In this document: positions 1 through 8,023 of the stretch, piece after piece
Position numbering within the stretch: position 1 is the stretch's first letter
Layout: each line of letters opens with the position of its first letter
Origin: Vibrio brasiliensis LMG 20546
GTDB taxonomy: Bacteria > Pseudomonadota > Gammaproteobacteria > Enterobacterales > Vibrionaceae
Reading direction: 5' to 3'
Assembly (NCBI RefSeq): GCF_000189255.1
Contig: NZ_AEVS01000059.1
Location: forward strand, 1 to 34,983
Length of the DNA: 34,983 bases
The notes under the pieces: generated by a model
Seen by the model: the letters and a program-made list of their open reading frames with translations, nothing else
What the model was told of the DNA's origin: nothing
Database searches by the model: none
Position numbers and translations under genes: made by a program

Positions 1-41
1 GAGGCTTTGTTGTATCCGGAGCTACCGATGCTTAACCAAGA

Positions 42-641
42 TTACAGCGCCACAACATTGTCAGGCACAGTATGAAGACCCTTTTCCTCGATCCACGCAC
101 CTAGGTTGTCGGCACCACCGATGTAATGACCATCAAGCCAGATCTGTGGCACCGTTACCGGTGTTTTTTCACCAATGATCGCTTTCACTTCAGGGATCAT
201 TCGATACAGAGCAGCACTGTCTTTGACTACATCGAAGTATTGGTAGTCGATCCCGGCATCATCAAGCATTTTCTTTGCTTTGACGCAGTATGGGCAAGTC
301 GCTTTGCCATAAACAATATTACCTTTCAGCGTATCGCGTTTGGTCCACTCCTGAATAACAGACTGAACCAGAACCCCTCGGTTGAGCGCTTCACCCTGAC
401 TGACGACTTTTCCTTCCACCATCAAGATAGGCGCATGCCAGGCGCCGACTTTAAGTGGTTCCCACCAGTGAGATAACCAATCTTTAACCTCAAGTTTGAC
501 GGGCACACCTGCTAATTCATTTTCAAAGGTGTCGGTAAGAATATCTTTGGTCAAAGTGCATTCGCCACACGGAATGTTGACCTTAAATGGTCCCCAGCTG
601 CCGGCCCAGCGATAAAGCGTCAATTTGATTGGTTCTGTCAT
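42..641 (-). CDS. Two-domain thioredoxin-fold / glutaredoxin protein
   Basis: This is a 199-aa protein. The C-terminal half (about residues 105-190) is a recognisable glutaredoxin: active site CPYC at residues 116-119, TVP (cis-proline) at 163-165 and a GGADNL glutathione-site motif at 176-181. The N-terminal half also looks thioredoxin-like. It has a second CxxC (CGEC, residues 25-28) and an HAPILMVEGKVVSQG stretch that resembles a cis-proline loop followed by a beta hairpin. Likely role: glutathione-dependent disulfide reduction in the cytoplasm; no signal peptide is seen. I chose the ATG at 641 over the upstream one at 656 because a GGAGAC Shine-Dalgarno lies just before it. The gene is followed, 62 bp upstream of its start, by the end of a DMT transporter gene in the same direction. 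The family is certain; the physiological substrate is unknown. Confidence 0.85.
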   Translation of the reverse strand: MTEPIKLTLYRWAGSWGPFKVNIPCGECTLTKDILTDTFENELAGVPVKLEVKDWLSHWWEPLKVGAWHAPILMVEGKVVSQGEALNRGVLVQSVIQEWTKRDTLKGNIVYGKATCPYCVKAKKMLDDAGIDYQYFDVVKDSAALYRMIPEVKAIIGEKTPVTVPQIWLDGHYIGGADNLGAWIEEKGLHTVPDNVVAL

Positions 642-703
642 GAAGGTGTCTCCCATAAATACCTATGACTGATAAGAACGGTTCGGTCAGATATTTCTTT
701 CAG

Positions 704-1585
704 CTAGCGAGGTTTTTTTGTTTCCCAGCGGGTAATGAAGGCCACTGAAGCGATAATGATCGCCGCTCCTAACCAGAGTCTACCAGGTGGTACCCAGCTA
801 AATACCAGCCAGCCCGCCAGAACGTTTAGTGGCAGTTTCGCGTGGTCAAAGGGCTGAACAAACGACGCGTCAGCGACCGAGTACGCTTTAACAATAGCCC
901 ATTGCGCGAGAGCCGTCATTGCGCCTGCAGCAATCAGGACCAACCAGAGCGTGCCACCGGTTGGCGTTTGCCAGTCTGGCACAGCAAGTAGAATATTGAA
1001 CGGTGTGATAAGTACCAACAAGTAGACCACCATGGTCGAAGGCGAGTCCTGTGAAGAGAGTTTTTTAACCATCAGCGAATAACAGGCCCAGAAGAATGCC
1101 GCACCGACTGGTAGTAGTGTCGCCCAGCTAAAGTCATCGGCCCATGGTTCTAGAATGATCATCGCGCCGATAAAGCCAGTAAGCGTTGCGCCCCAGCGCG
1201 CTGCACCGACCTTCTCTTTGAGAAATAGCCCAGAGCCGACGGTGGCGAATAGTGGCGAGGTCATTAATAGTGCAATGCCTTGCCAAATTGGTACCGGATA
1301 AGCCAATGCCCATAGCCATAACTGAATGCCGATCACGGATAGGAAGACACGGAAAACATGCATTGCCAGGTTTTCGGTTCGCAGCGATTTACGGATCCCG
1401 AGTGTTTTGAGGTAAGGCAGAATAACAACTAGAGCGATAGCGTACTGGATCAGAGCAACGGTGGTTGAAGAGAGGCCGTAATTGATACTGGCAATCTGAG
1501 CCAGGCTGTTGACGATAGCAAACGCAAGGCCGGCAGTCAGCATCCAGCTCGCGCCTTGAATAGGGTGATGGTTGTGGGTGGTCAT
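704..1585 (-). CDS. DMT superfamily (EamA) transporter
   Basis: This is a membrane protein of about 293 aa with roughly ten hydrophobic segments arranged as two EamA-like halves, the usual layout of drug/metabolite exporters. Typical family phrases are seen, such as TSPLFATVGSGLFLKEKV in the first half and the end-of-protein segment LGAAIIIASVAFI. The substrate cannot be read from the sequence. The frame is open further upstream (TTG at 1660, ATGs near 1645 and 1621). I prefer the ATG at 1585 because it lies just before the first membrane segment, but no strong ribosome site decides this. A second, unrelated-looking EamA gene lies immediately upstream in the same direction. Confidence 0.8.
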   Translation of the reverse strand: MTTHNHHPIQGASWMLTAGLAFAIVNSLAQIASINYGLSSTTVALIQYAIALVVILPYLKTLGIRKSLRTENLAMHVFRVFLSVIGIQLWLWALAYPVPIWQGIALLMTSPLFATVGSGLFLKEKVGAARWGATLTGFIGAMIILEPWADDFSWATLLPVGAAFFWACYSLMVKKLSSQDSPSTMVVYLLVLITPFNILLAVPDWQTPTGGTLWLVLIAAGAMTALAQWAIVKAYSVADASFVQPFDHAKLPLNVLAGWLVFSWVPPGRLWLGAAIIIASVAFITRWETKKPR

Positions 1586-1705
1586 GATGTAACTATCTGA
1601 AAAATTGATAGGCTGAATCATACGACTTTCTGACGTTAAGATCATCTGCGCAATACGCAAGGTGTTGCGATCGAGTCGTTAATTCAGCCTCTGGAGGTGT
1701 TGGGG

Positions 1706-2620
1706 TTACTTTCTATTGAGTGCGTACACCGAGACAATAACCAGAATTAATCCTATCGCGTGCCACACGGTAAATAGCTCGTCGAGGACCACAATGGCCA
1801 GTCCTGCCGTGACCGCTGGGCCAATGTTACTGGTCAGACTCAATGTCGTTGGTGTTAAGCGTGCCATCGCCGCCGCGATTAAATACGAAGGCAGCACAGT
1901 GCAGAAGATACCAAGAATGATCCCGGTTACGATTAACGCAGGTGACCACTGTGAAACTTCACTGCCGCTAACCAGCAGGTGAACCAGTATAGCGATGCCT
2001 GCGCAACCCATCCCGATGCTGGTAAACAGCGAGCTGCCTAGCTGGGTGATCAACGGCTTGCTCCAAACCAAATAAAACGCAAACACCAGCGCTGAGGCGA
2101 TCGCGAGCAAGCTGCCAAGTACTACCGCGTTTCCGGCGCTGTTGAAATCGTGGATCACTATCAAGCTGATACCGACATAACCAAGCAATGCGGAATAAAC
2201 GATATTTCGACTTGGCTTTTGCCCATAGATTAACCAACTGATCAACACAACAAAGGTGGGAAACAGAAAAATAAGCAGACGTTCTAATTGCGCAGAAATA
2301 AACGCCAGCGAAGAGATATCGAGAAAACTGGCCAGGTAATAGCCCATTACACCGACCAATGCAGCCTTAACCCCATGCTGCCTGACTTTTGAGCGGTTAT
2401 CTGCACTGCGACAAAGAAAGATGAAGGTCACCAGATAGAGAGGCAGGGAGCTGAACGCGCGCAATGTCATTATCGACGTTGCATCACCACCATACTGGTA
2501 AGCGATTTTGATCAGAATGGGCTTTATCGAGAAGAGTATACATCCAGCCAGTGCGAGAAAAATCCCGACTTGAGCCGTCGAATAGGGGGCAGAGGGTGAT
2601 ATGTGCGTTTCTTCAGTCAT
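1706..2620 (-). CDS. DMT superfamily (EamA) transporter
   Basis: This 304-aa integral membrane protein has about ten hydrophobic helices in two EamA repeats. Examples are LALAGCILFSIKPILIKIAY near the N-terminus and the C-terminal NIGPAVTAGLAIVVLDELFT segment, which carries the conserved Pro and Glu typical of the family. The ATG at 2620 is preceded by TAAGGA about ten bases upstream. The substrate is unknown. It is probably co-oriented with, and possibly co-transcribed with, the neighbouring EamA gene, though about 120 bases separate the two coding regions. The two paralogues share little obvious sequence, so this is not a recent duplication. Confidence 0.85.
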   Translation of the reverse strand: MTEETHISPSAPYSTAQVGIFLALAGCILFSIKPILIKIAYQYGGDATSIMTLRAFSSLPLYLVTFIFLCRSADNRSKVRQHGVKAALVGVMGYYLASFLDISSLAFISAQLERLLIFLFPTFVVLISWLIYGQKPSRNIVYSALLGYVGISLIVIHDFNSAGNAVVLGSLLAIASALVFAFYLVWSKPLITQLGSSLFTSIGMGCAGIAILVHLLVSGSEVSQWSPALIVTGIILGIFCTVLPSYLIAAAMARLTPTTLSLTSNIGPAVTAGLAIVVLDELFTVWHAIGLILVIVSVYALNRK

Positions 2621-2824
2621 TTGACTCGTATCCTTACTGGGGTGGTTTAAGGCTACGAGAAAGGGAGGTTCTGGCTACGTTTCTCGCAGCCAGACAGAGT
2701 GTTACCTACCGGCTACAGGCATTAAAGAGAACAAGCCAGAGGTAAGTAAACACGAAATTCATAATCTATCCTAAAGTGATGAATTTTTAGACTATCGGTG
2801 TTGCGTTCAGATTGCAAACCTTAA

Positions 2825-4162
2825 TCACTGCGTCGCGGCGCGCTGTTCAATTTGACCGAGCGTTTTATTAAACATTGCCCAAGCGCAGAGACCCGCTAGG
2901 ATGTTGCCTGCAAAGGCGCCCCAGAACAGCCCCTCAATGCCACCAAGCTGAGCGCCTAACCACAGACAAGGCAGGAAAAAAGCAAACAGTCGCAATGCTG
3001 AGATGGTCAGTGCGGTGTAGGAGCGACCAAGTGCATTTGAAATCGAGACCATCAGCATACAGATCCCCAGTGGACCAAGGCTGAATGGAACGATCATCAG
3101 GTGATAGTTCAAAATGCTCTCCACTTCTGTTTCACTGGTCATTAACTGGGCGAGGAACAGTGATGCAAACAGAGTAATGATTGCTATCAGCATCTGGAAA
3201 CCGAGCACAAACTTAGTGGCAATGGACACTAACTTACGAATGTCAGCGAGGTTATTTGCTCCAAGCAGTTTGCCCACCATAGGTGGCATCGACATGGTCA
3301 AGGCCAGTACCGAGACAATGGCAAAAAACTCGAAACGAGAGCCGAGCGCCCAGGCTGCAACGGCTGCGGTACCATAGCTAGCAAGCAGTTTAGTCGCGAG
3401 CATAGACGACAAAGGTGGCAGCAACTGGCTGATCATCGCCGGTCCCATAATATGGCCAATCGAGCGAACGCTTTTTGTCACATTTAGGTCACTCCAGTCA
3501 AAGCTCATCCAGTGCTTGGCAGTGACTTTAGGCGCCACGACCAGAATACCGATACCAAAGGCGAGGATGGTCGCGATGGCTGCGCCGTTAATACCTAAAT
3601 CCAGCGTGAAGATGAAAATTGGGTCGAGGATCAGGTTGAGTAAACTGGTCACCATCATCATGGTTCCAGGTAGCATGGTGTTACCGTTTGCCCGGCAAAC
3701 ACTATATAAGAAGTAGAGCACTGCGCCTGTCCATGAACTCGCTAGCCAGAACAGCCAGTAGCTATCAATGATAGGCAGGACACTAGGTGGTGCACTGAGT
3801 AGCGCCAGAATTGGTTCGCGCAATAGATAGATCAGTACTGAAAATACCGCAACGCCGACACTGCCCATGACGATGACTAAACCGCCAAGCTGCTTAGCAT
3901 ATCTGGAATCACCAGCGCCAATCGCTTTGGCAATCACTGCCGTTGTTGCGATACCTAAGCCAACCTGAATACCGATAATGATCATTTGTATCGGCAGGGT
4001 AAAGCCCTGAGCCGCGAGAGGCAAAATACCAAGCTGACCAATAAACGCACTGTCCACAAGCTGAAAGCTCATCAGAGAAAGCACGCCAAACAGCATTGGC
4101 CAGGTCATTTTAAACAGCTGTTGCCCTAAAGAAGGGGATGGTTCGAGAGTTTTTTCAGTCAT
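2825..4162 (-). CDS. MATE family efflux transporter
   Basis: This is a 445-aa multidrug and toxic-compound extrusion protein with about twelve hydrophobic segments. Family features include the N-terminal LFKMTWPMLFGVLSLMSFQL, the DSAFIGQLG segment and LPLAAQGFTLP in the first bundle, with a matching second bundle beginning near IGHIMGPAMISQLLP. MATE pumps use a Na+ or H+ gradient to export cationic drugs or metabolites across the inner membrane. The substrate here is not predictable. A TTG six bases upstream is possible, but I take the ATG at 4162; neither has a convincing ribosome site. The gene stands alone between a hairpin terminator upstream and the EamA genes downstream. Confidence 0.88.
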   Translation of the reverse strand: MTEKTLEPSPSLGQQLFKMTWPMLFGVLSLMSFQLVDSAFIGQLGILPLAAQGFTLPIQMIIIGIQVGLGIATTAVIAKAIGAGDSRYAKQLGGLVIVMGSVGVAVFSVLIYLLREPILALLSAPPSVLPIIDSYWLFWLASSWTGAVLYFLYSVCRANGNTMLPGTMMMVTSLLNLILDPIFIFTLDLGINGAAIATILAFGIGILVVAPKVTAKHWMSFDWSDLNVTKSVRSIGHIMGPAMISQLLPPLSSMLATKLLASYGTAAVAAWALGSRFEFFAIVSVLALTMSMPPMVGKLLGANNLADIRKLVSIATKFVLGFQMLIAIITLFASLFLAQLMTSETEVESILNYHLMIVPFSLGPLGICMLMVSISNALGRSYTALTISALRLFAFFLPCLWLGAQLGGIEGLFWGAFAGNILAGLCAWAMFNKTLGQIEQRAATQ

Positions 4163-4203
4163 AGCCAATTCGTTTGTGAAGGTTATAGAACCAATTAAAA
4201 GAG

Positions 4204-4228
4204 AAACCGAGGTGCCAGACCTCGGTTT
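4204..4228 (-). terminator. Intrinsic terminator after kefB-like gene
   Basis: A 10-bp perfect stem (AAACCGAGGT with its complement) encloses the 5-base loop GCCAG. On the minus strand it is followed by a T-rich run (TCTCTTTTAATT). It separates the antiporter operon from the MATE gene downstream. Confidence 0.6.
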
Positions 4229-4290
4229 GATTTGTTGTGTTTATAACATCGTTACTCGATGAACAGTTTTCAAGGGTAAGTCTGTCTTAA

Positions 4291-6210
4291 TTATGAGTGA
4301 TCGATTTTATCGGCATAATCTCTTGGCGGTGGTGTCCATTCGCGATCAAGCGTCTGATGGCGATCGGTACGGTCACTCTGAATCGCCAGTTTGATCTGCT
4401 CTTCGAGGTGCATAAACAGCTTGCGGTAGTTATTGTCAAAACGTTCACCTTCAGAGTCATCTTCCCACGCATGGTACAGAGTGTCTGATTTCTTGTCTTC
4501 GACTCGCTTATAGGCGGATTTTTGCTTTTCAACCATAAACGGATGGTAGTCAAGCTGGCGCATCGCGTGCGCACCGAGCTCTAGGGCTGAGTGATAAGTT
4601 TCTAACTCAACCACATCGGCTCCTGCCTGACGTAGCAGATAACCGTGGCCACGGTCGAAGGCTCTGGCCAGTACTTTAACCTGCGGATAGCTATGTTTGA
4701 CGTACTTAGTTAACTCGACACTGGTGTCACGGTTGTCGATAGCGATGACCAACATCGCCGCTTCTTCAATCCCTGCGGTATGGAGCAAGTCTGGTCGGCT
4801 GGCATCACCAAAGTATGCTTTGGTATTGATTTGACGAACCACATCAACCTGAGCCGCTTGCTGATCGAGCACCACGGTTTTAATGCCGTTGGCAACCAGA
4901 AGACGGTTGACTATCTGACCGAAACGACCAATACCTGCGATGATGACGGTACCTTTCTCATCAATGGTATCCGCCTCTTGCTCATTAGACTGCTGCTCAA
5001 AGCGCGGCAGAATGACTTTATCAAACAGGATAAACAGCGCAGGGGTGAGGAACATCGATAGAGCGACAACCAGCGACAAGGTTTGCGCAATCTCTTGTGG
5101 GATAACGTGGTTTTGCACCGTAAAGCTTAACAATACAAAACCGAACTCACCGGCTTGGGCAAGACTCAACGTAAACAACCAGCGGTCACTGTTTTTAATT
5201 CTGAAAACAAAAGCCAGAGCAAATAGTACCAGAGCCTTAAGCAACATGACTCCAATGGTTAACCCGATGATCAAGGCAAAATCATCAAACAGAATTGAAA
5301 AGTTGATCCCAGCGCCGACAGTGATAAAGAACAGTCCCAGTAGCAATCCTTTAAACGGATCGATGTTGGACTCAAGCTCGTGGCGGAACTCACTGTTCGC
5401 TAGCACCACGCCAGCTAAGAAGGTGCCGAGTGCTGGAGAGAGCCCGACCAGACTCATCAACGCAGCAATACCAACAACCAGCATCAGCGCAGTGGCAGTA
5501 AAGATCTCACGCAGACCAGAGCTGGCGACAAAGCGAAACAGAGGTCGGCTTAAGTAATGCCCGCCAATCACAAGTCCGGTGATCGAAGCGACAATCACCA
5601 ACCCGTAAGCCCAGCCTGGCAGACCCGCGACTAAACTCAGTTCTTCATGATGATCGGCGGCGGTGGTGACGGCAGACTGTGCCTTCGCCACTAAATCTGG
5701 CAGAGCGAGCAGAGGAATAAATGCCAGCATCGGAATAACGGCGATGTCCTGAAACAGCAGCACCGAGAAGGCATTCTGTCCGCCTTCCGTTTTGGTCAGC
5801 CCTTTTTCATTAAAGGTTTGTAATACGATGGCCGTTGACGATAAGGCAAAGATAAGGCCGATGGCCAACGCAATGGTCCACGGCTGCTCAAAATAGAGGG
5901 CTATTGCCATCACCGCTGCCGCAGTGCCGCCGACCTGCAGGCCACCGAGACCTAACAGGCGATTGCGCATCGACCAGAGCATTTTAGGTTCCAGCTCTAA
6001 GCCGACCAGAAATAGCATCATCACCACGCCGAATTCGGCGAAGTGCTGGATGGTCGTTGTCTCTTCACCAACCAGTCCGATAATTGGACCGATGACCACA
6101 CCTGCGATCAGATAACCGAGTACCGAGCCGAGGCCAAGCCGCTTGGCAATGGGAACGGCAATCACAGCGGCGGCGAGATAAATAAACGCTTGGAGAAAAT
6201 AGCTGGTCAT
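4291..6210 (-). CDS. kefB: KefB/KefC-type K+/H+ antiporter (CPA2 with TrkA-N/RCK domain)
   Basis: This is a 639-aa protein. The N-terminal part (about residues 1-385) is a CPA2 Na+/H+-exchanger membrane domain with about a dozen helices; FGVVMMLFLVGLELEP and the following helices are typical. After a linker comes a TrkA-N Rossmann domain beginning GTVIIAGIGRFGQIVNRLL (near residue 404), which binds nucleotide and gates the channel in the Kef family. Length is close to E. coli KefB/KefC (about 600-620 aa). In the known systems, K+ efflux is held shut by glutathione and opened by glutathione adducts, acidifying the cytoplasm to protect against electrophiles. The start codon overlaps the stop of the kefG-like gene (ATGA), which strongly implies translational coupling. 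KefB versus KefC cannot be settled by eye; the KefG-like partner favours KefB. Confidence 0.85.
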   Translation of the reverse strand: MTSYFLQAFIYLAAAVIAVPIAKRLGLGSVLGYLIAGVVIGPIIGLVGEETTTIQHFAEFGVVMMLFLVGLELEPKMLWSMRNRLLGLGGLQVGGTAAAVMAIALYFEQPWTIALAIGLIFALSSTAIVLQTFNEKGLTKTEGGQNAFSVLLFQDIAVIPMLAFIPLLALPDLVAKAQSAVTTAADHHEELSLVAGLPGWAYGLVIVASITGLVIGGHYLSRPLFRFVASSGLREIFTATALMLVVGIAALMSLVGLSPALGTFLAGVVLANSEFRHELESNIDPFKGLLLGLFFITVGAGINFSILFDDFALIIGLTIGVMLLKALVLFALAFVFRIKNSDRWLFTLSLAQAGEFGFVLLSFTVQNHVIPQEIAQTLSLVVALSMFLTPALFILFDKVILPRFEQQSNEQEADTIDEKGTVIIAGIGRFGQIVNRLLVANGIKTVVLDQQAAQVDVVRQINTKAYFGDASRPDLLHTAGIEEAAMLVIAIDNRDTSVELTKYVKHSYPQVKVLARAFDRGHGYLLRQAGADVVELETYHSALELGAHAMRQLDYHPFMVEKQKSAYKRVEDKKSDTLYHAWEDDSEGERFDNNYRKLFMHLEEQIKLAIQSDRTDRHQTLDREWTPPPRDYADKIDHS

Positions 6211-6827
6211 GCATCATCCTCAATGGTTTGTAGGGCTGGGTAGTGATTGAGCTTGGCGAGCGTGCTCGCCTGATCGTAGTCGATATTATCAGCCACCAGT
6301 TGTTGCAGTAGCCAGCGCCACTTTTGAACGTGCGAAGCTACCCGACCATCGTCACGGGCTGTTCGGGCTGAAAACAGGCTGAGCGGGGCAAGGTACTGCA
6401 TTCCGGTCATCTTAGCCATTTGCTCTAACGGGTGAAGAATTTCCCGAATCGTAAAGTGGTTGTAGCCGTCGGTCTGGTAAGCCTCTGCTTTACCACCGGC
6501 AGACAGCGAGCAGAAAAAGACCTTACCGTGCAGAGCGGTGCCTTCCTGACCATAGGCGAAGCCGTATTCCAGTACCAGATCCTGCCACTCTTTGAGCATC
6601 GCTGGTGTTGAGTACCAGTAGAGCGGAAACTGAAAGATGATCACATCATGTTCAAGCAGTCGCTGCTGCTCCAGGTCGATGTTGATCTGGTAAGTGGGAT
6701 AGTCGTGGTAGAGATCAACCACGGTGACACCTTCGACCTGCTTTGCAGCACGGATCAGTTGTTGATTAACCTCAGAGCGATGAGGAGAGGGATGGGCATA
6801 AAGAACAAGAACTCTTTTTTCAGGCAT
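6207..6827 (-). CDS. kefG: KefG-like NAD(P)H oxidoreductase, ancillary subunit of Kef antiporter
   Basis: This 206-aa flavodoxin-fold quinone reductase-like protein starts with VLVLYAHPSPHRSEVNQQL. It continues with the family-typical IIFQFPLYWYSTPAMLKEW and the glycine-rich SAGGKAEAYQ. Proteins of this family (KefF, KefG) are cytoplasmic partners required for full activity of KefC and KefB. Its 3' end overlaps the antiporter start by four bases, supporting a functional pair. The longest frame begins at a GTG at 6863, but the ATG at 6827 fits the family's N-terminus (about one residue before the first beta strand) and has a GAG-containing ribosome site, so I use it. The intergenic gap downstream of the HAD gene is short. 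Confidence 0.82.
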   Translation of the reverse strand: MPEKRVLVLYAHPSPHRSEVNQQLIRAAKQVEGVTVVDLYHDYPTYQINIDLEQQRLLEHDVIIFQFPLYWYSTPAMLKEWQDLVLEYGFAYGQEGTALHGKVFFCSLSAGGKAEAYQTDGYNHFTIREILHPLEQMAKMTGMQYLAPLSLFSARTARDDGRVASHVQKWRWLLQQLVADNIDYDQASTLAKLNHYPALQTIEDDA

Positions 6828-6947
6828 AGATATCTCGCTGACTGATGAATCATTTGTCGACACAAGTTATTGAAATTAATTGTTACACACTGCTGCGAGA
6901 TTCGCCACAGCCGACTTTGTCGTGATTGTTAGACGCGGGCTAAATGG

Positions 6948-7559
6948 CTAGCTGTGATGTTCAGAGAGGGCGGACTCAAGTTCATCAAGGTGCCCGATGA
7001 CAAGGGAAGCGTGCGTTGTAAAGGGAGATGGCTTTCCATGAGTCACAAGACAGGAAGGCATGTCGGCATTAAATGCGGCTTGAAGATCGTAAAGGTAATC
7101 ACCGACATAAAGCACCTGGTGATGTTCTAGCTGCCATTCCTGAGCTAAAGCAATCAGCGAGTCAGGACTAGGCTTAGGTGGAAAGTGTTCTCGGGTGATC
7201 AGGCGCGGAATATTGAGGTTATTATGAGCCAGTTTTTGCTCGGCGGCCTGAGCGCAGTTTCGGGTGATTATCGCCGTTAGTAGCTGATTCTGATGGATGA
7301 AATCGATGAGAGACTGACTGCCGGGCATCGGCTGAGAGCTTTGAGCATCTTCAAGTTCATGTTGAAGGATAAGCGCATGTGCATCGGCATGGGCGTCAGC
7401 ACATTCAAGTTGGTCGACGTAAGAGAGCAAGTCGGAGTCTAACGGACAGCCAATCTGCTCTCTTAACCAACGAAAGTCCATATCCGAGCTCACTAAGGTA
7501 TTGTCTAAATCAAAAACGATCGCTTTGATATGTCTAATATTCAGTGGCTTGCATGACAT
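6948..7559 (-). CDS. HAD superfamily hydrolase (phosphatase-like)
   Basis: This is a 203-aa HAD-family hydrolase. Motif I is FDLDNT (nucleophile Asp17, acid Asp19). Motif II is the Thr in IITRNC, motif III the Lys in PPKPSPDS, and motif IV GDYLYDL. The arrangement with a small alpha-helical cap after motif I resembles phosphoglycolate phosphatase/Gph-like members. The substrate is unknown. The ATG at 7559 has AAGGAA seven bases upstream. It lies 15 bases downstream of the small glutaredoxin gene in the same direction, so the two are probably co-transcribed. Confidence 0.85.
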   Translation of the reverse strand: MSCKPLNIRHIKAIVFDLDNTLVSSDMDFRWLREQIGCPLDSDLLSYVDQLECADAHADAHALILQHELEDAQSSQPMPGSQSLIDFIHQNQLLTAIITRNCAQAAEQKLAHNNLNIPRLITREHFPPKPSPDSLIALAQEWQLEHHQVLYVGDYLYDLQAAFNADMPSCLVTHGKPSPFTTHASLVIGHLDELESALSEHHS

Positions 7560-7574
7560 GGGCAGTTCCTTGTG

Positions 7575-7934
7575 TTAGGCGAACTCTTTCTCTAAGTAAG
7601 CGACGATATCTGAAGATTCATACATCCATTGTACGTCACCGTCTTTTTCAATTCTTAGACAAGGAACTTTCACTTTACCACCACCGGCTTCCAATTCTGC
7701 GCGGTGTGTTTGATCATTTTTTGCATCACGTAGATCGAATTTTACTGATTGACGCTTCATAGCACGACGAACCTTGACACAAAATGGGCAAGCTTCGAAT
7801 TGGTACAGTGCCAATGATTGCGCTTTACTATCAACCGCTTGCTGTTCGTCAGCTGAGCGTTTAACGCCTTTTGGTGAGAAAACAAAGTTGAGCAGTAGGA
7901 TCACGCGTCCTAAAAACCAGCGGATAAACTTCAT
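7575..7934 (-). CDS. Membrane-anchored glutaredoxin-like protein
   Basis: This 119-aa protein begins with an N-terminal hydrophobic segment (residues 3-20) followed by a glutaredoxin/GST-N thioredoxin fold. The CPFC active site lies in the phrase FEACPFCVKVRRAMKR, the cis-proline in KVKVPCLRI, and the family-typical YESSDIVAYLEKEF is at the C-terminus. The N-terminal segment followed by positively charged residues suggests a membrane anchor with the redox domain facing the cytoplasm; this is inference. The start has AGGA five bases upstream. It is the first gene of a short unit with the HAD hydrolase. Confidence 0.85.
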   Translation of the reverse strand: MKFIRWFLGRVILLLNFVFSPKGVKRSADEQQAVDSKAQSLALYQFEACPFCVKVRRAMKRQSVKFDLRDAKNDQTHRAELEAGGGKVKVPCLRIEKDGDVQWMYESSDIVAYLEKEFA

Positions 7935-8023
7935 AACAATCCTATTTGAATAATAATTTTATTAGTAGATGACTTATACGTTGCGCATTGTAACTGAGAT
8001 GTAATCAATGTTGAATCTTAAAC

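Noticed and set aside
1-75. Possible end of a plus-strand gene at the left edge
   Set aside because: Two frames are open from the edge (one ending TAA at 33-35, one ending TGA at 73-75). The visible stretch is too short to choose either or to support a gene.
4940-5557. 205-aa open frame on the plus strand inside the KefB-like gene
   Set aside because: It is rich in Ser, Asn, Lys and Arg as expected for an antisense shadow of a membrane protein, with no motif or start signal.
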